NCBI GenBank assembly: GCA_017523185.1
Contig: JAFWXB010000231.1
Location: 1-6,850, forward strand
DNA from: Lachnospiraceae bacterium
GTDB lineage: Bacteria > Bacillota_A > Clostridia > Lachnospirales > Lachnospiraceae
Direction of reading: 5' to 3'
DNA: 6,850 nt
A program made the translations under genes and the position numbers. The notes beneath the pieces are model-generated. The model was not told the DNA's origin. It searched no databases and worked only from the letters and a program-made list of their open reading frames with translations. Every line of letters begins with the position of its first letter. Position 1 is the stretch's first letter. Of this stretch, positions 1-5,550 are shown piece by piece.

Positions 1-568
1 AAATATTACTCAAGAACAATTAGCAGAAAAACTATATATCACAGATAGAGCTGTATCAAAATGGGAAAGAGGTTTATCTTTACCAGATGCTGATAAGATG
101 TTAGACTTGTGTAATATACTTGATATAAATGTCAATGAACTTTTAAATGGTGAAAGAATTGATATGAAAGATTCATTGAATGAACATATTAAACCCAAAG
201 ATTTATATCCAAATGAAACTATGGAATATAAAAATATTATTGTATCATGTGCAAAAGATAGCAATATATGTGGACCCAAAAAACAAAATTATTATGATAA
301 AAATTTATTTGTATCTCCATTAGATGAAGATAGTGAAGAACATTTTGCATTTTTTCCAAATGGAGATATTGTAGGTCTTACAGAAAAAGGGGATTATACC
401 ATAAAAATATTAGGGTTAGATTCATATAAATTGAAACAAGCAAGAGCAGCAGTATATCAAGTTTGCCAATATTGTGATGAAGAATTATTAAATTGGTATC
501 TTGAAATGCATGAAGGAAAGTTAGAACCATTTATTGATGTCATTCGTTATTATAAAAAATCATCATAA
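1..568 (+). CDS. XRE-family helix-turn-helix transcriptional regulator, 5' end missing
   Basis: The reading frame is already open at base 2 and ends with TAA at 566-568, so the start lies left of the window; 188 residues are visible. Visible residues 1-24 are the second half of a lambda-repressor/XRE-type DNA-binding domain: the TQEQLAEKL helix, then the recognition helix TDRAVSKWERG, followed by LPDADKMLDLCNILDINVNELLNGE, typical of this family. The ATG at 98 is internal and would remove the DNA-binding helices. The remaining ~135 residues match no domain I recognise. They carry four cysteines in two pairs (visible C83/C90 and C155/C158, the latter as CQYC), which could bind metal or respond to redox; that is speculation. 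The stop is 21 bases before azlC, so the protein probably co-transcribes with, and may control, the azlCD exporter. The XRE domain is secure; ligand and targets are unknown. Confidence 0.9.
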   Translation, partial: NITQEQLAEKLYITDRAVSKWERGLSLPDADKMLDLCNILDINVNELLNGERIDMKDSLNEHIKPKDLYPNETMEYKNIIVSCAKDSNICGPKKQNYYDKNLFVSPLDEDSEEHFAFFPNGDIVGLTEKGDYTIKILGLDSYKLKQARAAVYQVCQYCDEELLNWYLEMHEGKLEPFIDVIRYYKKSS

Positions 569-589
569 TACATAAGAAAGCAGGTTTAT

Positions 590-1288
590 ATGAGAACAAC
601 AGAACTAAGAGAGGGAATACGTGATGGTATCCCCATTTGTCTTGGTTACATTTCCGTATCCATGGCATTTGGTTTAACTGCTGTAAAGTCAGGAATGCCC
701 ATTTGGGCAACCGTACTGATTTCCCTTACGAATTTAACAAGTGCAGGGCAATTTGCAGGCACAAACTTACTTGTAGCACATGGAAGCTATTTAGAACTTG
801 CCATTACTACATTTATTATTAATATTCGTTATTTTTTAATGTCACTTTCCGTATCGCAGAAAGTCGAAAAAAACTTTGGAACAAAAGAACGATTGATTTC
901 TTCGTTTGGAATTACAGATGAAGTCTTTGCAGTATCCATGCAACGAAGAAAAGAATTGAGTTTTCCGTATATGGTAGGTTTAATTGCGACACCGATTTTT
1001 GGGTGGAGTTTAGGAACACTTATTGGTGCAGTTGCAACTTCTTTGTTACCGGAGGCATTATCTGATGCAATGGGCATTGCCTTATATGGAATGTTTATCG
1101 CAATTATTGTACCACCGGCAAGAGAACATAAAAATATTCTATTTGCAGTTATTTTAGCAATTTTAGCAAGCTATGCGTTTACTTATATTCCAATTTTATC
1201 TGTATTTTCGGGTGGTTGGTCTGTCATTATAATTACAATTGCAGTAAGTGCATTAACAGCATGGGTATTTCCAATACAAGAAGAATAA
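590..1288 (+). CDS. azlC: AzlC family branched-chain amino acid exporter, large subunit
   Basis: A 232-residue, strongly hydrophobic protein of normal length for AzlC, the larger membrane subunit of the AzlCD exporter (BrnFE in Corynebacterium), which sends branched-chain amino acids or their analogues out of the cell. Visible family features are the N-terminal REGIRDGIPICLGY segment, the LTSAGQFAG motif at residues 49-57, NIRYFLMS at 78-85, SFGITDE at 105-111 and VPPAREHK at 174-181, with several membrane helices between. ATG 590 is preceded by a weak ribosome site (AGG at 582-584, 5 bases away). It starts 21 bases after the regulator and is followed by azlD after 33 bases, the usual AzlC-AzlD order. 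The family is secure; the exact substrate is inferred from family knowledge. Confidence 0.93.
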   Translation: MRTTELREGIRDGIPICLGYISVSMAFGLTAVKSGMPIWATVLISLTNLTSAGQFAGTNLLVAHGSYLELAITTFIINIRYFLMSLSVSQKVEKNFGTKERLISSFGITDEVFAVSMQRRKELSFPYMVGLIATPIFGWSLGTLIGAVATSLLPEALSDAMGIALYGMFIAIIVPPAREHKNILFAVILAILASYAFTYIPILSVFSGGWSVIIITIAVSALTAWVFPIQEE

Positions 1289-1321
1289 ATAAAAAAGAAA
1301 AGGATAGAATTTAAAATAAAT

Positions 1322-1633
1322 ATGGATATAGGATACATACTGATAGGAATTGCAATTATGGCAATTATGACATATTTGATTCGTGTTGCCCCAATGGTTA
1401 TTTTTCGAAAAAAAATAGAAAATGTACGAATCAAATCATTTTTACATTACATACCATATACGGTACTTTCGGCAATGACATTTCCTGCGATTTTTTCAAG
1501 TACCCAATCAGAACTTGGGGCAATTGCAGGTTGTGTTGTAGCAGTTTTATTGGCATATTTAAAAAAGGGATTATTAGTGGTGGCATTAGGTGCAGCAGTT
1601 ACAGTTTATATTGTGTCATTGTTGCCGTTTTAA
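1322..1633 (+). CDS. azlD: AzlD family branched-chain amino acid exporter, small subunit
   Basis: A 103-residue membrane protein of the usual AzlD length, the small partner that forms the functional exporter with AzlC. Residues 17-25 (TYLIRVAPM) and 40-58 (FLHYIPYTVLSAMTFPAIF) are typical of the family; they are followed by two further hydrophobic segments reaching the C-terminus. The only plausible start is ATG 1322. The nearest purine-rich stretch (AAAAGGA, about 1297-1303) is 18 bases away, longer than ideal, so translation may depend partly on coupling with azlC. The position directly after azlC supports the assignment. Confidence 0.92.
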   Translation: MDIGYILIGIAIMAIMTYLIRVAPMVIFRKKIENVRIKSFLHYIPYTVLSAMTFPAIFSSTQSELGAIAGCVVAVLLAYLKKGLLVVALGAAVTVYIVSLLPF

Positions 1634-1638
1634 TAAAA

Positions 1639-1644
1639 TATAAT
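1639..1644 (+). promoter_or_regulatory. possible -10 box upstream of idi
   Basis: A perfect TATAAT lies 33 bases before the idi start, just after the azlD stop. No good -35 hexamer is present at 16-18 bases upstream (the best-spaced candidates match TTGACA poorly), and such boxes arise by chance in AT-rich DNA. idi may instead be read through from azlD across the 43-base gap. Confidence 0.25.
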
Positions 1645-1676
1645 AAAACAAAAGTATAAAAAATTAGGAGAATGTT

Positions 1677-2210
1677 ATGGAAAAAAACGCACAAGATAAT
1701 TTAATATGGGTAGATATTTTTGATAATGAAATCGGATATGGAAAAAAATTAGAAACACATGTAAACGAACAATTACATCGAGCATTTTCTGTTTTTTTTG
1801 TGTATGACGGAAAAATGTTACTTCAACGCAGAAATATGCAAAAATATCATTCCGGTGGTTTGTGGGCAAATGCATGTTGCTCGCATCCGAGATGGGGAGA
1901 AACTTTAGAAGAAGCGATTCAAATACGAATGGAAGATGAACTTGGTATTCCAAAGGGAAGTTGTAAGCCACAGGAATTATTTTCATTTACGTATTATAGT
2001 CGTTATGATGGTTTGAGTGAGTATGAATTTGACCATGTATTTTTAACAGATTACCATGGGGAAATTCAAGCAGATACAGATGAAATTATGGAAACAAGAT
2101 GGGTAGCATTAGAAGATTTACAAAAAGAAATGCAAGAAACCCCGTCTCATTTTTCTACATGGTTTTTAATTGCAGCACCAAGAGTAATTGCTTATGTTAT
2201 GAATCAATAA
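1677..2210 (+). CDS. idi: isopentenyl-diphosphate delta-isomerase, type I (Nudix fold)
   Basis: A 177-residue cytoplasmic enzyme that interconverts isopentenyl and dimethylallyl diphosphate, the two C5 isoprenoid building blocks. Its length fits the family (E. coli Idi has 182). By hand alignment to the E. coli enzyme: catalytic Cys67 corresponds to C68 in NACCSHP (66-71 region), catalytic Glu116 to E117 in SEYEFDHVF, and the metal-site residues to H28, H34, H70, E88 and E115, so all key residues are present. LHRAFSVF (33-40) and GGLWANACC (60-68) are further signatures. A strong AGGAG at 1666-1670 sits 6 bases before ATG 1677; another ATG at 1672 is out of frame and too close. This is the metal-dependent type I form, not the flavin-dependent type II (Fni) form common in bacilli. 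Neighbours show no isoprenoid pathway link. Confidence 0.96.
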   Translation: MEKNAQDNLIWVDIFDNEIGYGKKLETHVNEQLHRAFSVFFVYDGKMLLQRRNMQKYHSGGLWANACCSHPRWGETLEEAIQIRMEDELGIPKGSCKPQELFSFTYYSRYDGLSEYEFDHVFLTDYHGEIQADTDEIMETRWVALEDLQKEMQETPSHFSTWFLIAAPRVIAYVMNQ

Positions 2211-2225
2211 AAAGGTATTGCAGAT

Positions 2226-2245
2226 ATTTGTATGCATATACAAAT
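2226..2245. repeat. 20-base dyad (8-bp arms, 4-base centre) after idi
   Basis: ATTTGTAT at 2226-2233 and ATACAAAT at 2238-2245 are perfect inverted repeats around GCAT, beginning 15 bases after the idi stop. No T-run follows, so it is a poor intrinsic terminator; it could be an operator or an mRNA 3'-end hairpin. Chance is possible in DNA this AT-rich. Confidence 0.5.
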
Positions 2246-2259
2246 GAAAACGATATGAC

Positions 2260-2309
2260 TTTGATAAATATAAAGAATTAGAAAAATGATACATTAGTTT
2301 GATAAATAT
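2260..2309 (+). repeat. pair of 12-base direct repeats upstream of the alcohol dehydrogenase
   Basis: TTTGATAAATAT occurs perfectly at 2260-2271 and 2298-2309, 38 bases apart start to start, and the match continues imperfectly into an A-rich tail. Each copy contains TTGATA, which resembles a -35 hexamer, but neither has a good -10 box at standard spacing. They could be paired regulator-binding sites or the relic of a small duplication. Confidence 0.45.
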
Positions 2310-2328
2310 TAAAACTTATTTTAAGTTT
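2309..2328. promoter_or_regulatory. overlapping dyads before the alcohol dehydrogenase
   Basis: Two inverted repeats overlap here: TTAAAA/TTTTAA at 2309-2314 and 2319-2324, and AAACTTA/TAAGTTT at 2312-2318 and 2322-2328. They lie 24 bases before the start codon, next to the ribosome site AGGAG at 2340-2344. This is a reasonable position for an operator or a translation-modulating hairpin. The A/T composition makes chance a real alternative. Confidence 0.35.
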
Positions 2329-2351
2329 ATATTATAAAAAGGAGAGGTTCC

Positions 2352-3548
2352 ATGTTGTTAAGAAAACTATATTACAGAATCCGTCAATTTGCATTTAGTG
2401 CATTTATGTGTATAGCTCCAACTCGTGATTCGATAGTAATTGCAGGAGCAGGAAGTATTTATAAAGTTCCAAAACTGATAAAAGAACAAGGATTAAAAAA
2501 AGTTTTTATAATAACAACTTCCGGATTTCTTCGACGTGGCAGTTTACAAGCATTTTTTGAAGCATTTCAAACAGAAAATATAAAATTTATAATTTTTGGA
2601 GAAGTACAACCTGACCCAACGATAAATTGTATAGAAAAAGCAGTAGATATTTATCAGAATGAACATTGTGAAGCAATTGTAGCAGTTGGTGGAGGCTCTG
2701 TTATTGATTGTGCAAAAGCAGTAGGAGCACGTATTGCAAGACCGAAAAAAACTCTTTTGCAGTTACAAGGTTTGTTAAAAGTGATGAAAAAAATTCCAAG
2801 TATTTATGCAATTCCTACAACAGCAGGAACAGAGTCAGAAGCGACGGCAGGAGCAGTTATTACAAATGGAGAAAACCATTATAAATATACTGTTTTAGAC
2901 CTTTGTCTTGTGCCAAAATATGCGATTTTAGATGCAGAGCTGACAACAACGCTTCCATCATCTATAACAGCTGTAACAGGCATGGACGCACTTACACATG
3001 CAATAGAAGCATATACAAATCGTTTTGCTTCACCAAAAGCACGAAAAAATGCAAAAGTTGCAGTAAAACTTATTTATAAAAATTTATTAAAAGCATATGA
3101 AAATGGAAATGATATAGAAGCAAGAGAAAATATGTTATTAGCTTCTTACTACGCAGGAATTGCGATTAACAACAATTTTGTTGGGTATGTTCATGCGATT
3201 GCACATGGCATTGGTGGTTTATATGGTGTGCCACATGGAAAAGCAAATGCAATTATTTTACCTTATGTATTAGAATATTATGGAAAAGCAATTGAAAAGA
3301 AATTAGCAGAACTTGCAGATGTAGCAGGCATTAAAGGTAATACACAAAAAGAACAAGCGAAAGCATTGATTACATCTGTTAGAAACTTAAATAAAAAAAT
3401 GGGAATTCCTGAAAAAATTGAAGAATTAAAACGAAAAGACTTTCAAATGCTTGTACAGAGAGCCGTAAAAGAAGCAAATCCAACATATCCTGTACCAACA
3501 ATTTGGACAGAAAAAGAATTTGGATTAGTAATAAAGAGATTAAAATAA
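2352..3548 (+). CDS. iron-containing (group III) alcohol dehydrogenase
   Basis: A 398-residue cytoplasmic NAD(P)-dependent oxidoreductase, normal length for the family, interconverting alcohols with aldehydes or ketones. The nucleotide-binding GGGSVID is at 113-119, and TTAGTESEAT at 156-165 is a family signature. The metal ligands are present: D212 and H216 in GMDALTHAIEAY, then H281 and H295 in HAIAHGIGG/VPHGKAN, matching Asp196, His200, His263 and His277 of E. coli FucO; H285 matches His267. The N-terminus has a ~20-residue basic and aromatic stretch before the usual beginning, a feature I recall from a clostridial subfamily, so it is probably genuine. AGGAG (2340-2344) sits 7 bases before ATG 2352. 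The gene stands alone after a 141-base gap, suggesting its own promoter. The substrate cannot be told from sequence; butanol, propanediol or other short alcohols are all possible. Confidence 0.93.
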   Translation: MLLRKLYYRIRQFAFSAFMCIAPTRDSIVIAGAGSIYKVPKLIKEQGLKKVFIITTSGFLRRGSLQAFFEAFQTENIKFIIFGEVQPDPTINCIEKAVDIYQNEHCEAIVAVGGGSVIDCAKAVGARIARPKKTLLQLQGLLKVMKKIPSIYAIPTTAGTESEATAGAVITNGENHYKYTVLDLCLVPKYAILDAELTTTLPSSITAVTGMDALTHAIEAYTNRFASPKARKNAKVAVKLIYKNLLKAYENGNDIEARENMLLASYYAGIAINNNFVGYVHAIAHGIGGLYGVPHGKANAIILPYVLEYYGKAIEKKLAELADVAGIKGNTQKEQAKALITSVRNLNKKMGIPEKIEELKRKDFQMLVQRAVKEANPTYPVPTIWTEKEFGLVIKRLK

Positions 3549-3560
3549 AGATATAATAAT

Positions 3561-3633
3561 AATTGAGTAAATACTGAAAATTGTAAAAAAATATGTTTAA
3601 TATATTTGTACGATATCATGTATTTACTCAATT
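3561..3633. repeat. 73-base imperfect palindrome (long hairpin or miniature element)
   Basis: The outer arms are a perfect 14-bp inverted repeat: AATTGAGTAAATAC (3561-3574) and GTATTTACTCAATT (3620-3633). The interior also pairs back on itself, allowing one G-U pair, a few mismatches and two single-base bulges (about 3580 and 3619), down to a 5-base loop GTTTA at 3595-3599. About 30 pairs form in total, so the whole segment is one long hairpin. It starts 12 bases after the dehydrogenase stop and is followed by TTTTAT. It may be a 3'-end hairpin or terminator, or a MITE-like miniature inverted-repeat element. No clear target-site duplication flanks it, and no protein is encoded in it. Confidence 0.7.
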
Positions 3634-3735
3634 TTATGATTTACAATATATAAAAAATACATAATTTTTTTAAAATTTCATAGAATAAAAAGAAGAATAG
3701 TTTCTACTTTAAATATAGAAAAATCAAGTGGTAAT

Positions 3736-3743
3736 AAAGAGGA
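3736..3743 (+). promoter_or_regulatory. ribosome binding site that fixes the NlpC/P60 start
   Basis: AAAGAGGA ends 5 bases before ATG 3749, a good spacing. The frame can be extended to GTG 3728, but this site would then lie inside the gene and nothing comparable precedes the GTG, so ATG 3749 is preferred. Confidence 0.75.
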
Positions 3744-3748
3744 ATTCT

Positions 3749-4633
3749 ATGCGATTATCAAAAAAATATCAACTTCCATTTAACATAAAACTCGTTTTAT
3801 TATTTTTACTTACATTACTTATATTATGTATTTTATATTTTGGTGGCAAAAGTGATTGGAAATTTTCAAATAAAAAAGAATCTGCTACTATGCAAGCATT
3901 TTTGAATATTGCGTTAGAACCTCTTGGAACTACCATGTATGTTTGGGGTGGTGGTTGGAATGAAGAAGATACCGGTTTAGGTGCATCTTCCGAACGAATA
4001 GGCATAAGTCCTGCATGGGAAACATTTGCAAAGCAACAAACTTCCGATTATGATTTTGAAGATTATCGTTTTGAACGTGAGAAAGGATTAGATTGTTCGG
4101 GCTATATTGGTTGGATTGTGTATAATCTTTTTGAAACAGAAGATAATCAAGAAGGGTATGTAGTAAAATCAACAGAAATGGCAGAAAATTTTGCATATCG
4201 TGGGTGGGGAACACTCATTCAAAATCCAAAAGAATTTTTAGTAGGAGATATTGTAAGTATGGAAGGTCATGTATGGATTTGTCTTGGTACTTGCAAAGAC
4301 GGAAGTGTTCTGCTGATTCATTCAAGTCCTCCGGGCGTATCTGTTTGTGGAACTTCTCTTGTAGAACAAAAACCTTTTCAAGATGACAATCAGAATGATA
4401 CAGCAGATACAAATCAATCTCAAAATGCTTCACAAAGTCAAGCTGTTCTTCTTGCAACAAAGTTTATGACAATGTATTATCCAAATTGGCAGGAAAAATA
4501 CCCAAACCGAGAAGTGCCAAGTAGCTATTTAAAAGAAATAAGTGTGATGCGTTGGAATCATCATACATTATCTGATGCAGAAGAATATCAGAAATTGAGT
4601 GCAGAAGAAGTCATTACACAATTAGAAAAGTAG
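3749..4633 (+). CDS. membrane-anchored NlpC/P60 family cysteine peptidase
   Basis: A 294-residue protein. Residues 1-13 are basic, 14-32 form one hydrophobic segment (VKLVLLFLL-like, then LLILCILYF), and no cleavage motif is obvious, so it is probably a signal anchor with the enzyme domain outside the cell. The domain carries YVWGGGWN (64-71), the catalytic cysteine C116 in GLDCSGYIGW, the catalytic histidine H174 in VGDIVSMEGHVWICLG, and a likely third polar residue H191 in LLIHSSPPGV: the Cys-His-His order of the NlpC/P60 fold. A Gln/Asn/Ser-rich linker (about 212-231) separates it from a C-terminal region (232-294) that I do not recognise. Members usually cleave peptidoglycan stem peptides; this activity is inferred. 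The TAG stop overlaps the ribosome site of bioY, so the two are probably one operon, although no functional link is evident. Confidence 0.85.
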   Translation: MRLSKKYQLPFNIKLVLLFLLTLLILCILYFGGKSDWKFSNKKESATMQAFLNIALEPLGTTMYVWGGGWNEEDTGLGASSERIGISPAWETFAKQQTSDYDFEDYRFEREKGLDCSGYIGWIVYNLFETEDNQEGYVVKSTEMAENFAYRGWGTLIQNPKEFLVGDIVSMEGHVWICLGTCKDGSVLLIHSSPPGVSVCGTSLVEQKPFQDDNQNDTADTNQSQNASQSQAVLLATKFMTMYYPNWQEKYPNREVPSSYLKEISVMRWNHHTLSDAEEYQKLSAEEVITQLEK

Positions 4634-4657
4634 GAGAATCTTATACATATATGTATA
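4632..4657 (+). promoter_or_regulatory. bioY ribosome site and start-codon palindrome
   Basis: AGGAGA (4632-4637) overlaps the TAG stop of the upstream gene. It lies 13 bases from ATG 4651, which is long. The gap runs into a perfect 16-bp palindrome at 4642-4657 (TATACATA/TATGTATA), and the start codon lies in its right half. In RNA it could form a 6-bp hairpin with a TATA loop that holds the AUG while leaving the ribosome site open. In DNA it could be a dimer-binding site. Function is inference. Confidence 0.5.
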
Positions 4658-5199
4658 CAAACAGAAAAATAATAGACATACAAAATATGACAAAAATTGC
4701 ATTATGTACAGCAATTCTTTGCATATCTTCCTATCTTGTGATTCCATTGCCATTTACACCGATTGTAATTAGTATACAGACTGTAATGGTAAATCTGATA
4801 GGACTTATTTTAAAACCAAAATCGGCAGTTCTTACAATTCTCATGTATTTATGTATGGGAATCATAGGATTGCCGGTTTTTTCAGGTGGAAGTGCAGGAA
4901 TTGGAAAATTGATTGGACCAACAGGAGGATTTTATTTTGGTTTTTTCTTTGCAGTTATCATTATTAGTTTGTTAAAAGGGAAAAAGCCAAATAAAATACG
5001 TTATGCGATTGTAACAATATGTTTGGGAATACCAATGCAGCATTTTTTTGCAATTTTATTTATGTGTTTATATAATGGATTTCAGGTAAAAACAGCATTG
5101 TTTACAGTATCTGTTCCGTTTTTATTTGGAGATATTCTAAAATGTATCTTGGCTTCAGTTATTGCAGTAAAATTGAATAAAATATTTATTGATTCTTAA
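4651..5199 (+). CDS. bioY: BioY, biotin-specific S component of an ECF transporter
   Basis: A 182-residue membrane protein with about six hydrophobic segments, the usual size for BioY, which binds biotin with high affinity at the outer face of the membrane. Diagnostic motifs are IPLPFTPIVISIQT (31-44), the long GIIGLPVFSGGSAGIGKLIGPTGGFYFG region (70-97, written here in part as its key pieces GLPVFSGG and GPTGGF), and PFLFGDILK (156-164) near the end. Uptake normally needs the shared EcfT/EcfA1/EcfA2 module, which is not in this window, although some BioY proteins transport alone. The start is ATG 4651; the next ATG (4687) has no ribosome site. No biotin synthesis gene and no recognisable BirA-type operator lies next to it. 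The organism may depend on outside biotin, but this window cannot show that. Confidence 0.95.
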   Translation: MYTNRKIIDIQNMTKIALCTAILCISSYLVIPLPFTPIVISIQTVMVNLIGLILKPKSAVLTILMYLCMGIIGLPVFSGGSAGIGKLIGPTGGFYFGFFFAVIIISLLKGKKPNKIRYAIVTICLGIPMQHFFAILFMCLYNGFQVKTALFTVSVPFLFGDILKCILASVIAVKLNKIFIDS

Positions 5200-5321
5200 A
5201 AGAATAAGTAATTGTTTTTAAATTTCTCTTTTCAGATATTCTGATTAAGAAACAATAATTTAAGTTTATCTCGTTTATAGAGAAAGAAGTTTTGACCTAT
5301 AAGATAAAAATCAGATTTTTC

Positions 5322-5350
5322 TTGACCTTGTAATAATGGGGTGGTAGTAT
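5322..5350 (+). promoter_or_regulatory. candidate promoter for the ECF S component
   Basis: TTGACC (5322-5327, five of six matches to the -35 consensus) is followed after exactly 17 bases by TAGTAT (5345-5350, four of six at -10). Transcription would begin near 5357 and give a leader of about 195 bases. That start falls right at the base of the terminator-like hairpin, so either this is an attenuated promoter, or the hairpin ends the bioY transcript and the real promoter is further downstream. Confidence 0.35.
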
Positions 5351-5359
5351 GTATAAGGT

Positions 5360-5394
5360 TTGAGAGTGACAGCAGCACTTATCAACTATTTTTT
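5360..5394 (+). terminator. terminator-like hairpin with T-run between bioY and the S component
   Basis: TTGA-GAGTG (5360-5368) pairs with CACTT-A-TCAA (5376-5385), giving 9 pairs with one G-T pair and one bulged A around the 7-base loop ACAGCAG. A run of six T (5389-5394) follows after three bases. It is the best intrinsic terminator candidate in the window and could end the NlpC-bioY transcript. If the promoter at 5322-5350 is real, it could also act as an early attenuator for the next gene. Confidence 0.5.
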
Positions 5395-5550
5395 GTATTA
5401 AGAAATGTATTGCAATAAAAAGAAAAAAGTTATTTATTGTAAGCATAAAATTTCGCTTTGCGAAAAAAAACACAGATGCATTTGCGATTAAGCAAATTTA
5501 GAAAAGACCATAAATAAAATGGCTTTTACTGGAAAAAGGAGGAAAAAGCA

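Larger units (their letters stand above)
5200..5550. other. 351-base non-coding stretch, AT-rich with several possible hairpins
   Basis: No gene was found on either strand. In order it holds: a stem-loop just after bioY, ATTGTTT 5211-5217 with AAACAAT 5250-5256, enclosing TCAGA/TCTGA at 5232-5236 and 5240-5244; two TTGACCT copies at 5292 and 5322 flanking an AAAAAT/ATTTTT hairpin; a terminator-like hairpin at 5360-5394; then three hairpins before the next gene: TTTCGC/GCGAAA (5451-5465), ATTTGC/GCAAAT (5480-5497) and AAAAG-CCAT/ATGG-CTTTT with one bulged A (5502-5527). I recognise no described riboswitch class. The 3' half probably belongs to the untranslated leader of the S-component gene. 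Confidence 0.6.

Noticed and set aside
829..1077. Open frames on the minus strand opposite azlC, and similarly opposite idi (1675-1986), the NlpC/P60 gene and the second S component
   Set aside because: They are antiparallel to clearly conserved genes, resemble no family and lack ribosome sites; they are compositional shadows.
3443..3631. Minus-strand frame of 62 codons across the dehydrogenase end and the palindrome
   Set aside because: Low-complexity translation with no ribosome site, overlapping a conserved gene and a hairpin.
3640..3686. Promoter for the NlpC/P60 gene (TTTACA, CATAAT, TAGAAT boxes)
   Set aside because: The boxes exist, but no pair has proper 16-18-base spacing with good matches, and the region is nearly all A/T.
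3728..3748. GTG start 21 bases upstream for the NlpC/P60 gene
   Set aside because: The GTG has no ribosome site of its own, whereas AAAGAGGA sits 5 bases before ATG 3749.
4600..4650. Biotin-repressor (BirA) operator before bioY
   Set aside because: No TTGTTAAC/GTTAACAA pair is present here or upstream of the NlpC/P60 gene.
5338..5346. GGGGTGGTA resembling the T-box antiterminator core
   Set aside because: The rest of the T-box consensus (ACCGCG) is missing, and I see no stem I with an AG-bulge or specifier loop upstream.
5366..5401. Eleven-codon GTG-started frame as a possible leader peptide
   Set aside because: It overlaps the terminator-like hairpin in a suggestive way, but it has no convincing ribosome site and no run of regulatory codons.
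5451..5465. TTTCGC/GCGAAA hairpin as a terminator
   Set aside because: On the + strand it is followed by A rather than T. On the minus strand a short T-run follows, but no minus-strand gene is there to terminate.
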